Assembly: GCA_012845835.1 (NCBI GenBank)
Contig: JABAKD010000029.1
Coordinates: forward strand, 7,373,484 to 7,437,483
Reading direction: 5' to 3'
Length of the DNA stretch: 64,000 bases
From: Undaria pinnatifida
Lineage: Eukaryota > Sar > Phaeophyceae > Laminariales > Alariaceae
Positions within the stretch are counted from its first letter, which is position 1. The number at the start of each line of letters is the position of its first letter. Shown piece by piece: positions 45,301 through 55,909 of this stretch. Made by a program: the position numbers and the translations under genes. The notes beneath the pieces are model-generated. The model was not told the origin of the DNA and searched no databases. It saw only the letters and a list, made by a program, of their open reading frames with translations.

Positions 45301-47959
45301 ACACCTGAAAACATGGAGTATCACACCCCGTGGACACCATTCACCTACAACACGAACGCTCCGATAAGGGTATCTGCACGTACCAACATGGAGGCAATTG
45401 CTGCGCCCCATCACAGTGGGTCGATTGAGCCTACGACCCGGACCGCACCGGTACCTGTGCTGCTGCCGCGCCTCGAGCGGGGGTCAAGTCCACTTTTTCT
45501 GGCTCCATCCCGCCTAACGGTACCAGTACTGGTACTGCCACTCCTGCCGTGGCGCAAACCCCCACGGTAGGAGTGGCAGTACCCGTACCAGTGAAGCGCA
45601 AAGCGCTCTGGCAGCAGCGCCCAACGCCTCAGCCGCAAGGTCTGAGACCATGGCAGCAGCTCCGGAATTGTCAGCCACTCACACCCCCTTCAGTCTGCTG
45701 GGGTCTATTTACACTCCAGAGCAATCAAAGGTACCGCTAGCCCACCCCCTCGTTCTCACACCTCCTGGCATCTGGCCGAGTCTGTTTCCACTCGTTATGC
45801 TAGCAACCGACGTCCCGTTATCAAACCCGATTGTTATCACACCCCCGAGCTGCGGGGTTCCCGCGCACGGTGCGTATCACCGGGGGTGCGCTCGATACCT
45901 CACCCCCCTGTATAAAAAAGCGCCCCCGTTGATGTATTCTCAAAGGTACAAAGTTTATCACCGGGGTGTGCTTTCATCCATGTTATACGGTACGTACACT
46001 CGTACAGTATCACAGTAAGACAAACTGCTTATGCCGAAAATTCCACTGCTGTGCACTATTCATACAATAGTGTTGTAATGGTTGTACTGTTAGTTAGGGG
46101 TATATCTACTGATGGTGTCGGTGTGTGTGCTGCTGTCGTTGCTCTGGCGCTTGGAGGTGTTTAGATGTACAGCAGCAGACAGTACTTGCTAGCAAGCTCT
46201 GCTCGTTGTACTGCTGTAAACTACAGCGTACTGTACTGTTACTGCGTGTTGCTCAACACGCGGTGCCGGTGGGTATGCTTACAGCAGTCTTACTGTTGTG
46301 CCGGTGTTTGTGCTGTGTCTGAGTGTAGATGTAAAGTCTCGCCCCTGGGTTGTGCCAGGTTGTGCCAGGCTTCTCGGGGGATCGTGCAGATAATAAAGCG
46401 GACTTGGGCACAATTATCGCTGAAGAATCATCATGGAGTCTGTGGAGTATTAGACAGGCAGCACGTTTGACACGATAACCCGAGAAAATACATCTATCCG
46501 TACTACGTCAGCCTTGGGCCACCTTATACGATGTATGTTGGGTTTTGTTTCCAAAGACCTGGGTTGTTCGAGCGACTTGATAATCTGAAACCCTAATGAG
46601 GTTTAAACCACGCCGGGGCAAGGGGCAAGCAAGTACTTGTACGAAAAAAAGAAAAGGGAGAGGACATTGGAATCTCACGCGGCCACAACAGACAGAGTGA
46701 TTGTCCCACACCAGCTCGACCGAGGAAAGGTTGTTTGTGTGTGGCAGACTCTTTCGTGATCGCAGATGAACAATGGATGCTAAATTGGAGATACGGCGTG
46801 GCGGGTTGAGGGAGGAAAATACTCTTTGGGCTTGGCGATTTGTTTACTTGAAAAGTTGTGTTGGTTTGTATTCGAAAACAAATGCTGCGATCGTTCGTTT
46901 TACGTGCGTTTGGGTGAGAGATGTCTCAAGTGTTTTTTGGGCGAGACTGGCTGCAATTTTTCCGAAGAGAAGCAAGAAGAGGTGTGTGCCTGTTGCTTGC
47001 TAGTGATTGGTATAGGTACAGCAAAGGACGGGGAGGCTGCCATACATTGATTCTCCACACCTGTCCGCGAGGACTTAGGGTGGGGCTTATATCAGCACGC
47101 GTTTGCTCAAATTGATGCATGCGGGGGACACTTTGTGCAATTCATTGTCGAGCAAAAGGTATTCTCCGTATCGAAGCATTCACCCGTTGAAAACTCCTGA
47201 GAAGTCTCGACAATCTCTTTCTTCTTTCCTAAGCAGTTCGCAACTCGGCAGCAGTCCAAGACATGACAGCGGACGACTGCGCGCAGGCCCTAATCGCTCA
47301 CCTTGATGCAATGGTGGGCCTTTTTTGCCCGGGTCCATGAATGACCCCCTCGTCAAGGCCATCTGTCTTTCTCGACCGCCGCAGAACGGGGCGTTGTCGT
47401 TGGTGTTGTTATTATGTTCGTGGCCGCCCTTGCTTGTTGTGGGCGTTTTCGTCATGTGGGGGCTTTTGCACAAAAACAAAACATGCAGACGAAATTTCTA
47501 GAAACCCCTGGACGGACATCAAATGTCCCCCAGGGACGGTCTGGTTGAGTAGTGGGTAGTAGTATCGACTGTGCAGCTACGAGGCTCTCGTAGGGCTTGG
47601 GCGTTTTTTTTCTTCTCTTTTTCGTTGTTCATGCGTGCCTCCTGCCTGCTGTGGTGCTGCCTGCTGTCTGCATTGATTGCCGGTTGGTTGTAACCAATGC
47701 AATAATAGTGCCCGAATCCGTTTTATCTGCTGCGTGATCCCACCCAGAGCCCGACACAACCTGGGACAACCAGGGGCGAAACTGTACATTTACACTCACA
47801 CACCACAAACACCGGTACAGCGGTAGTACTGTATACAGCGTTCTAAAAATATAGTTTGCAGAAGAAGCAGTACAAGCATATACTATTAGGCGGACGGGAG
47901 CAAATGATACGTGATGTTGTGTTGGAATGTTGATATCAGCTTTCGATTTTAGTATAGTA
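42359..47959. repeat. Segmental duplication, copy B (complete in window)
   Basis: This is the colinear partner of 1-5607, in the same orientation and about 42.36 kb downstream. Related sequence continues leftwards to about 41905, since that upstream part recurs at 20640-21170. At the right end, similarity with copy A stops at about 47959. The next bases, a short tract reading GGCTTCGCTCGCGGG at about 47966, repeat a motif found near the left end of both copies at about 49 and 42407. That could be a short terminal direct repeat or a second partial insertion. No protein-coding gene is supported inside. Confidence 0.93.
42968..43135 (+). repeat. Two tandem tRNA-like B-box segments (SINE-like), copy B
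   Basis: These are the duplicate of the segments at 592-760, with the same two B-box-like motifs and GTCATCGGGG tails. The first box here reads GGTTCGAATCCCAG. They are part of the larger duplication and not independent insertions. Confidence 0.5.
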
Positions 47960-48486
47960 TACAAAGGCTTCGCTCGCGGGAGGAAGAATGGACATTCAGT
48001 AGAAAGGCGGAAAATAAGCACGAATGGCGCAACTGGCGACTTGAAAATGCCAAGAGGTCCATATGTAGTACAACGGTAAAGGATGGAGACGATTATGATT
48101 ATAAGTTTGATATTATCATCCATTCGCCCAGTCCATGATGGACACGTCGGAGGACTTGCTTGGCATATCCTTCCACCTCGCAGGTAGCACCTGTACACTT
48201 ATTAATAGCTCTCTCTAAGTCGATCATCAATAATAAATTATCGCTGTGCGTAAACACCAGGCACGCGCTTGTCAAGGATAGAGATAGGAAAACTACAACT
48301 TAAGATGTACAGGAGCGCAGTGCCCAAAAAAAACATGCCGGAAGCAGGAACTTGAACGCACACACCGCAAACATGTGAAGTACATTTGTACTCCCAAGGA
48401 CGAAGAGCATGCATTTAGGCATAGTGCTAAAAAAACGATGCTGGTATATAGAAACCACAACTTGACGTTCTATAAAGAACGTGCTG

Positions 48487-49058
48487 TCAACATTGCTTCC
48501 GAAGGAGCATGCAGGCTTGCTTGTACTCTTCCTCAGCGGAGGTACCCAGCACCTTGCACTCTTGTTTTTTGTCGATGACCTTGTGGATCTGTCCACAAAC
48601 GTTGAAGCATAGCGGGAGGACGTCGATAAGTATGTGTAAAAAGTATTCGTACTTCTCTCCAGCAGACGTCGTTACCATCCATCCAAACTATTGGAGCTCC
48701 TTCTTTCGTTGTTAGTAATTGTTATGGTATTGTTGTACTTGTTCTTGGTACTTGGAAGAAGAGCCGCTCTGCATATATCCGCACGCAATCCCCTAGTCTC
48801 GAGCAAGAGACATGGATGTCTCAAATATTATTGATAATAGGGACTCGTGAGACACAGGACGCAAGATAAGAGTAGAACGTACCTCGATGTCGAACGCCCT
48901 CTTGGCACAGTGGTAATAATGGAATGCGGGAGGTATATCGAGCAAGTAGTCTCCTGCCTTCTTCAGGAGGAGGTAGCCGACCTTGATGTCGCCGGTGCAC
49001 TTCGTGTTTGTGTCCTCGCCGACTTGGCGGCCCTCGGCGACTGCTTCGCAGGGCTTCT
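48487..49058 (-). CDS. Spliced two-exon gene fragment, unknown helical protein
   Basis: Exon 1 (about 49058-48883) encodes KKPCEAVAEGRQVGED, then GYLLLKKAGDYLLD and HCAKRAFDIE, and ends at a strong donor, GAG|GTACGT. Exon 2 (48687-48487) follows acceptor CTCCAATAG, with a TTACTAAC branch-like motif upstream, and continues in phase: FGWMVTTSAGEKYEYFLHIL, VCGQIHKVIDKKQECKVLG, EEEYKQACMLLRKQC, stop. The intron would be 195 bp. The first exon probably begins downstream of another acceptor (CGTTTGAAG|AAG), so the 5' end is missing. The spacing of Leu/Gly-Asp-Tyr/Ala/Ala residues is loosely like a tetratricopeptide hairpin, but not enough to claim it. Nothing else in the neighbourhood hints at a role. 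Confidence 0.5.
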
Positions 49059-49169
49059 TCAAACGACAACAACGGATGGGAATACCCAGCGTTCAGCGAA
49101 TGTTCAAAATAGTAAGGCCACTTAATAGTAGCTGTCGTCGGTTTCCAAAGTTTGAAAGGAAGTCGTAAC

Positions 49170-49664
49170 ACTGTAGTAAAAGCGGTCGTTTATGGGCAAA
49201 GCCCTGCCTGGTACCACAACGTTGCTAACACCTATGAGACCACGACTGGGACAGGAACGAACGGGATTCACAGTCGCAACTGGTAAGCGTAAGCCCCGGT
49301 ATACTGCTATATAAGGCCTACCGGCGGAATACCGACAACGAAGGGTAAGGGTCAGTACCTGCTGTATATATTGTCAGGTAGTACCCTATTACTGCTGCTA
49401 TCAATACTAATACGACCGATGTTTACTGCGATTCCTGCAGAGGTTGCGCACCCTACTTTTACTCGTTAATACAAAAAGTTTATGTGTTATGGAAAATGAG
49501 TAACAGTAGTACACCGCATCACTACATGAACAACTCGATAACCCCAATCACGGGACTGCTCTCCAGCACCACCCAGGTTAACTTCAGCTTCTGTTTACTG
49601 CTATATATCAACCTCCAGTGTGTACTGCGACTGGTATTGATGGTATGATGCTGCTGTGTTATAT
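49170..49664. other. No gene recognised, one exon-like remnant
   Basis: At 49546-49620, minus strand, the sequence encodes KLKLTWVVLESSPVIG before a GGGTT where the paralogue at 50584 has a splice donor. The rest is unassigned. Confidence 0.35.
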
Positions 49665-49900
49665 ATCACTGTCCCCCTCAGAGACGGGTTTTATAGTTTC
49701 CGCGCACAGACTGCCTAACATCACCCTGTTGACCCTGATAGCTACACTGTAGTTGCAAGGGGAGTCGCCGACCTGTATCCTTAATGAGGACACACAACCC
49801 GTAATACGAGCGATCGGAGTATCACTCACAGCTTGCAAAGATGAGTTTCGACAAAATATTCGATCTCACAGCTGGAGTGTATTCTTATTTTTATAATTTA
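49665..49900 (+). repeat. Leader-family repeat, full copy
   Basis: Same module order as 41645-41895, with ATG at 49839 and frame MSFDKIFDLTAGVYSYFYN continuing to a stop in flanking DNA. The upstream TTTATAGTTTCCGCGCACAG is identical. Confidence 0.85.
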
Positions 49901-50600
49901 TCACTGCATGGACCATTTTGACAACCCTGGCTGACCCCCGTGATGGGACTTGCCCGTTTTCATTGCGTCTTACATGTAGTCTATAGATACCACGTAGTCG
50001 TAGTCGTACATCCAAAAAGTGTGTTTATAGTTGTATCACAGCACAAAGCGTTACTGCATGGACCACTTGTTCAACCCCCGCTTACCCCATTGACGGGACT
50101 GCCCCGTACTCGTAGTCGTACATGCATGAAGTGTGTTTGGTTGTACGTATGAAAAAGAAATCACAGCACACAGCGTCACTGCATAGTCTAGACCGTTACT
50201 TGTACAACCCCCGCTTATACCCCGATGATGGGACTGCCCCGTACACGTAGTCGTCCATACAAAAAGTGTGTTTGGTTGTACGTATGAAAAATAAATCACA
50301 GCGCACAGCGTCACTGCATGGACCACTTGTACAACCCTGGCTTACCCCGATGACGGGACTGCCCCGTACTCGTACTCGTAAATATGAAAAGCAACTGGGT
50401 TAAATCGACACACGACGCGTATGAAAATACGTGGAAGTGTGGTGAGCTTAAGATCTATTTTTCCCAATCCGCCGGTGGATGAAAAAAAAAAAGTACATGC
50501 AAAAAGTGTGTTTGGTTGTACGCATGAAAAAGAAATCACAGCACACAGCGTCACTGCGTAGACAACTAGGACAACATGCTTACCCCGACGACGGGACTGC
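49900..50600. repeat. Tandem array carrying a splice-donor/exon-end core
   Basis: Five or so units share CACTGCATGGACCACTTGT, then GCTTACCCCGATGACGGGAC, then CCGTACTCGTAGTCGTA and GTGTTTGGTTGTACG. On the minus strand the second motif reads GTCCCGTCATCGGGGTAAGC, the end of the exon at 50584-50668 plus its donor. One R1 element is inserted at 50388-50480. Confidence 0.8.
50388..50480 (-). mobile_element. Dispersed repeat R1, inserted in the exon/donor array
   Basis: A minus-orientation copy with CGCGTATGAAAATACGTGG and CCCAATCCGCCGGTGG interrupts the tandem array at 49900-50600. Confidence 0.7.
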
Positions 50601-50668
50601 CCTCCGTGACCACCCAGGCGAACTTGAGTTTGTTCAGGCTACGCGTCCCGAAGCACAGCTTCCACACC
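50584..50668 (-). CDS. Probable internal exon, unknown family
   Basis: Acceptor ACTACCACAG and donor GGG|GTAAGC bracket 85 bases encoding VWKLCFGTRSLNKLKFAW plus VVTEGSPVVG. A diverged relative at 49546-49620 encodes KLKLTWVVLESSPVIG, so the translated sequence is more conserved than the DNA. The remaining exons were not found, and the tandem array next to it repeats only the exon end. Confidence 0.35.
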
Positions 50669-50880
50669 CTGTGGTAGTTCGACCACGCTGGTGTAGCACA
50701 CGCAACATGCTACAGCAAACGTTGCAGACAGTCACACAAGGTCAAACAATCAATGTAAATTTTAATGTGCATCATTATTGGAAACAGGATTCGCTTGTGA
50801 TGGGTTCACGAACACCCAAAACCACATATTGCGCACAACCTGCAGCACACTCAGCCAACACTCAACGCAGCACTACAGGG

Positions 50881-51629
50881 TGTTGACATCTAGTGTCTTA
50901 CCTATGTCGCACGGCGCTGGACACACTGACAACGGGAACAAAATCTCAACGTCATCAGTAGCTGACAGTAAACACCAAATTCCAACAACACGAAAAAATG
51001 AAATTCACGTTTAGTCAAGCTCTCAGCTCCTTCGTTAGGGACGCCGATCGAAGGTGAATCACAGGTGTCCGCGTCACACCAGTCACACACACGAGGGTTG
51101 TCGCCGCTTCCCCAGTGCTTGGTTATAAAAAGCTCGGCACGTGGAAGGGTCGTCACTCCTGCGGGTGTCGCAGACAGCGTACTGGGAACTCCCGTTTTTT
51201 CTAGTCCGTGCGATGAGGAAGCCGTCATACGTCACAACCCTTTCTCGGGCACGGCCAATCAGGATTGCCAGAAGAAGCTGAGTCCCGTTTTTGCCCGACC
51301 AACGTCCACACGCCTGATCCTGAACCTCCACCACCCCCTCTGTTGGTGGAGCCTCCTCCCGCGCTAGCCTTGGTCCGCTTCGCAAATTTCAACTTCAAAT
51401 TGTTACTGCTGTATTGCCGATCCGGCAAATTTCAAATTCAAATTGTTTGCAGCCGTCAACGGCAATTCCCTCTCAGCCAGCAATTGGCCAACTTCAAATT
51501 GTAATGAGAAAAAGCAAAAAAAAAGTAGTGTTTGGTTATTTATTACAAAAAAGAAGTTGCTGAAAAAACAAAATAAAAAGATCAGAGAGCAAAGAAAGCC
51601 AAGAATTATAAGGAAAGCAAGGAAGGCAA
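50881..51629. other. Unassigned, two weak overlapping frames
   Basis: A minus-strand frame from ATG 51228 includes WGSGDNPRVCDWCDADTC, and a plus-strand frame ends near 51367. Both look partly protein-like. They overlap and neither has a recognisable domain, so no call is made. Confidence 0.25.
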
Positions 51630-51836
51630 GGAACTTCGGGACGGTTCTTTTCCCCAGCAACTAATTTTCTTTTCGGCAATTATGGGCTGAGAAGGGCTGA
51701 GAGGGGGGAGGATATGCCGAGCGAGACCTCCGAGGGGGTCGAGAACTAAGTCATTAAGTCTATGAATACCTCGAGTAATGGTATTTATGTGGTATGCTGT
51801 TGACTTGGTGTTTCTGTGTTTACCCTGGTATTAATT
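51630..51836. repeat. Internally deleted third copy of the large duplication
   Basis: Positions 51631-51757 match copy A at about 1623-1748. At 51760 the match jumps to copy A at about 5612-5690, so roughly 3.9 kb of interior is missing. This joins sequence beyond the copy A/B similarity limit, showing that the parental unit extends past 5607 to at least 5690. Such deletion derivatives are typical of non-autonomous mobile elements, but ordinary deletion after duplication gives the same picture. Confidence 0.85.
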
Positions 51837-51847
51837 TCCATTTTCAT

Positions 51848-51928
51848 AGGCCTTAGAGCCCCATAATCCCTCCATATACTAACTTCAAATGAATTTGTCC
51901 CCAAAGGGGTTTCCAGTTGTAAAAAGGC
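51848..51928. mobile_element. TTAA-type MITE, copy 4
   Basis: Reverse orientation. It shares AGAGCCCCATAATCCCTCC, AATTTGTCCCCAAA and TTTCCAGTTGTAAAAAGG. The left end is eroded. Confidence 0.7.
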
Positions 51929-53127
51929 GTTTTGAGGCGTCCCGAAAATCAGAACAAGTTTTTGCTAAAAAAAAACAAAGCGCTATCGTAGCAGGCGTTC
52001 TGCCCTAGGTGTAGCCGTGGAGGAGCTAAGCGCCCCGATGGGTACGATACATGCCCATGCAACCCTCGCCAGCGTCTTGGGTGGAGCTAAACCCTTGTAC
52101 TCTGACAACTTTTCAACGCTAAATTGTTGTCACTTGCATTCCATTTTCGATGTGACAGTGTATACAAATGGGGGCGGGGGCGGGAGTAGAGCTGAAATGA
52201 ATAAGATTCACACCGATTCACAATGTCAATTTTTGTTTCCATGCCCGAGGGAGAGAAGGTTAAACGAGGTAGCGCTTGTTCAAATCAACCATGCCCATAC
52301 AAAAAAACAGGAACACAACCACTTTCCTCCAAAACCTTGTGGGTCCAGTTAGTTCTAAACAGGACAAATCCGGGCAAATCGCCACCCTGACAGGAGCCGC
52401 GTGGAGGCAGCCTAGCGCCCCCATCGGCAACGTTTGGTGTGACGTATCGATGAGGTGATGGTCACCCCCCCCACCTGAATCACTCCTTACTTCTCCTTGC
52501 TTCTCGTTTTTCTTCTCCTCTTTTTCACTCCTGTTTTTTTTCATGTTTTGGCCACATAAGCGTCGCTTTCCAAAATATGTTCTATACTTCTTGTCATCAC
52601 AAGCCATCTCCACAGACGCTTCGGTGTGCTACCTATGCAGCTCTAATTACGGAATCAGAACCTCGATAGGCACCATTATAAATAAAATGATGATCATGCT
52701 ATGGCACCCAAGCTGGCGGCGCTTCGGAGGAACTTACCGCGCCGTTTTGGGGGGGGTATGATAGCGGACGCTTTTGCTCGTCCAGGCGAAGGTGGGATCG
52801 TTGGGTGAAATCGCTCGGCGTGATTTGGTTGCGGTCTCGTCTACGAAGATCAACGGCTGTGCATGCATGTTGGTGGCGAGGAGACACGACACATTCTACA
52901 GTGAAAGGTGCTCCATTTTTGTTTCTGGCGCTGTTCACTTAAGAAGGCCTATGCTCAACCTAAAAACTGATCGTGAGTAATCTTAAGATGCAAGAAACGA
53001 TGAACAATAGATGAAAAAAACAATATATATCAAATGCTCCATGTACAAAAATAAAAACAACCAAATAACAGGACCACTCCCATGAAGTGAAAAAACTCAC
53101 CCACATGTTATACTACAAGTACCAACC
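51929..53127. other. No gene recognised
   Basis: A weak internal similarity exists between about 52012-52045 (GTGGAGGAGCTAAGCGCCCC) and about 52399-52430 (GTGGAGGCAGCCTAGCGCCC). A GGTGGCGAGGAGACA motif near 52872 recurs near 53953. Confidence 0.4.
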
Positions 53128-53205
53128 ACGCAGCTTGCAAAGATGAGTATCGACCCTAAACTCGTCGAACTCACAGCTGACGTCCTTAGGATAATTTTAT
53201 AAAAT
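53128..53205 (+). repeat. Leader-family repeat, diverged copy
   Basis: CAGCTTGCAAAGATGAGTAT leads into the frame MSIDPKLVELTADVLRIIL and a stop in TTTTATAA. The protein pattern (S-[FI]-D, LTA-[GD]-V) is kept although many bases differ. Confidence 0.7.
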
Positions 53206-53423
53206 GGGAAAGTTGGTTGGCAGAAAATACCACTGCTTTGAGGAGGGATTATTGCACTTCATAGATACTACTGCTTTATGGAGGGGTACTAGATTTGCAT
53301 CGTAACGGCATCTGCGCTATATCGTCGGAGGGCAAAAAAGAAAAAAATGAACAAAAAAATGCATGGCTAAGGTAGAAAAATCACTCATATTTCGAAAATC
53401 TAATGACATTCCGACGATTTCGG

Positions 53424-53515
53424 GTTAACGCCTTCACCACTGGAAATCCTTGTTGGGGATAAATTCGCTTGAAGTTGGTGTAGGGAGGGATTTGGGGGCT
53501 CCAAAGGGGTTAAGG
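53424..53515. mobile_element. TTAA-type MITE, copy 5
   Basis: TTAACGCCTTCACCACTGG at the left and CTCCAAAGGGGTTAAGG at the right, so TTAA is present on both sides. Confidence 0.85.
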
Positions 53516-53989
53516 GGTCCAGTCAGCCGGATAATGTTACAACCAAAAAGTGCTATACCTCCATCGTGGCACGCGCCACAGTAAGGGGAATGGTGCACAT
53601 TGACTTTCTGGGACGGGCTCCTTCCGCTTAACTCGAGGAACTCTATACACCCCCACGACTGATTCTACGATACCACCCCCCCCCCCCCCCTCCCCGCCAA
53701 ACCAGCGATTTTGTTTAACGAACGTTTCATGGCTGCTCGATACGAGGAAATATGGTATAAAAAAGAAACAAAAATCATACCTATGTTTTCTTGCTTGCAA
53801 AAAGCCTACTTCGTATAATCGAACGATGACGTCGGGGTGGCAAGGGGCACCGCATTTCTGGATTAGACACGGCCGGGAGCTGGTTTCGAAGCCAGCGATT
53901 TCGTCAAAGAAAAATTGGGGAGGGGGGCTAACGTAGAACGACTCGCGCATGCTGGTGGCGAGGAGACAATAGAGATATAGCAGTTTTTG

Positions 53990-54690
53990 TCTGTTTTGCT
54001 TTCTGAATGACCGGGCTCCATAAACCCAAAATCGTCGGAGAATGCGCCGTTTTGTTTTCGTGATTCCCGGTGAGTACCTAGAGTTTTATTAACCAACCTA
54101 CAAATAAACCGCCAAAAACAAAAAAAAGCAAAATAACCTATAGAAACTACAGCTCCAACCACTTTAAAATAACCGTCTAGGCCATTCTTGGTGCTTTTAT
54201 CTGGTAGCGGTTTTATTTTCTGATCTAAATCAGTTTTTGGGAGATGTCTTAAGCTCCCAAAATTAAGGAACCTCAGAAAAAAAAGGTGGTGCACCTCGTT
54301 CGTCATGCTACAGTAAGGGCGCCTGTCAACTTTCAGGGGCAGGCTCGTTTCGAAAAACTTGAGAAGGCTCTATACGCCCGTCCCCCCCCCCCCAAAAAAA
54401 AAACAACTAAAAGGTCGAGAACGAAGGAAGGACGCTTGCTACGACAGAGGTGCACCACGTTTTTTCTGGGGTTCTTTTCTTTCGGGGCTTGCTTAAGTCA
54501 TGTTCTTCTCAACCCAAAAAACGGATTTGGAGAAAAGCAAAACTGCTACTTCGAAGTATAATGTGCCGGATCCATGAAAAGTCCCATGGCCCAGAGACAC
54601 ACAGCGAGAATCATGCCGAAAGAAAATGGCCTGTATCCGACGTTTTTTGGGTCAGGAGTCCCCGTGGTTCACAAAACACTTTCAGACGAA
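53990..54690. mobile_element. Foldback element with long inverted arms
   Basis: The left arm (about 53990-54312) and right arm (about 54430-54690, inverted) share in order GAATGACCGGGCTCC/GACTCCTGACCC, AAATC(A/C)GTTTTTTGGG, GACTTAAGC and GGTGGTGCACCTC followed by a GTCGTAGCA-like end. They are separated by about 120 bp including a C-run. A related left arm occurs alone at 56700-56960. The roughly 147-codon minus-strand frame over it is not a credible gene. Confidence 0.7.
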
Positions 54691-55029
54691 AAAGCTCTGC
54701 CTCTGTATATCGTAGCACGCGTGGAAGGCTGCAGTAGAGAGGAGGGGCACCTTTTAGAGAGTATCTTTATTTTTTTGTGTGTGTGTGAATAATGTGTGAT
54801 TTTTTTGTGTGTTTTTTTCGCCGTATCAAATTCCTGCACCCACCGTCATGTACGTATATATGTGATTGCCTGCATAGAGCTGCGCCCCGACGAAGACATC
54901 TCATACGCCCAGATTCGAGCGTGAGGTATATAAATCAGAGCTGCTTGCGAGCAGTTTGCATGAACTCCGAGGTAGAGGAAAAAAGAGGGACATCCCCCCT
55001 CCTACCTAGTAGTGGAAATGGGGTAGCCC

Positions 55030-55115
55030 TTAACCCCTTTGGGGCCCCGAAACCCGTCCCAATACTAATTACAAGTAATCTTGTCGCCATTAACAGGTTT
55101 CCAGTCGTGCAGGCG
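55030..55115. mobile_element. TTAA-type MITE, copy 6
   Basis: Reverse orientation, starting TTAACCCCTTTGGGGCCCC and containing ACAAGTAATCTTGTCGCC and GTTTCCAGTCGTGCAGG. Confidence 0.75.
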
Positions 55116-55157
55116 TTGATGTATACCGCAACCTTGGTCTGAGTAAGTGTGCACTTA

Positions 55158-55235
55158 GTTAGCCCTTTCAGAGCTGCAGAGCGTATTTCGCACCAATTCC
55201 AAGTAATTCGTTCCCAAAAGATATACCAGTACAGG
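55158..55235. mobile_element. TTAA-type MITE, copy 7 (degenerate)
   Basis: It retains CCCTTTCAGAGC, CCAATTCCAAGTAATTCGTT and CCCAAAAGATATACCAG of the reverse-oriented family. The ends are lost. It sits only about 45 bp from copy 6. Confidence 0.5.
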
Positions 55236-55300
55236 TATATGCCCGGAAATGTACCAAGCAACGTATGTTTTCAGCGTTACTGTCCTAAAGGTTGTTTTTT

Positions 55301-55633
55301 ATGTTTCCGGACAGAGTCGTAGGTTCAGCTCTAAATGTGTCAACGTGCGATGGTGGCGAAAAAAACTCGCGGCCTAATGCTGTAGGCATTTATAGTCTAT
55401 TGATAGGGAAGAAATACCCAAAATTGTTTGCGGAGGGGAAAGGCATCATCAAGAAACGCCTCCTCCAAAGCATCGCTGTGATAACCCAGGTCACGATTTC
55501 GCGCCGAGTGCGCACAGGTATATACTGGCCCCGAGGGAACGCCAGGCCGCGAGGAGAAGGTAGGAAAGAAGCCGGACGACTGCGGTCAATGCGGCAAATG
55601 ACCTCGGAACGGAACGTGGATGAGGAACAATAG
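55301..55633 (+). CDS. Unassigned 110-codon open frame
   Basis: ATG at 55301 opens a frame starting MFPDRVVGSALNVSTCDGG, then KKYPKLFAEGKGIIKKRLL, ending in an Arg-rich, hydrophilic tail. A donor-like CAG|GTCACG lies after AVITQ. It is longer than most chance frames here, but there is no domain, no paralogue in the window and no promoter evidence. Confidence 0.2.
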   Translation: MFPDRVVGSALNVSTCDGGEKNSRPNAVGIYSLLIGKKYPKLFAEGKGIIKKRLLQSIAVITQVTISRRVRTGIYWPRGNARPRGEGRKEAGRLRSMRQMTSERNVDEEQ

Positions 55634-55909
55634 GATGAAATATACAGTACCTCTATAACCAGAATGACAAAATGTGGGGAAGGGGAGTTTGGAAATGGAT
55701 GTGGCAGAGGGGCTGGTTTGTGCTTATGGACGAGTCTGATCTACTGCAGGGTATTGAAATTGGTGTGCGTGATGGTAGCAACTTCGAGGATGCGGTGGAA
55801 CCCATAATTTCCCGAGAGGTAGAGGGACGTTGGAGAGATGCTACTGTTTTACGGAAGGGTATTCGAAGCGGCATCTACGTCGGAGGGAAAAAAGAATAAT
55901 AGCAACACA

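Noticed and set aside
53537..54306. Minus-strand frames of 137 and 147 codons
   Set aside because: They span the foldback arms and a C-run and are not maintained in the related arm at 56700.
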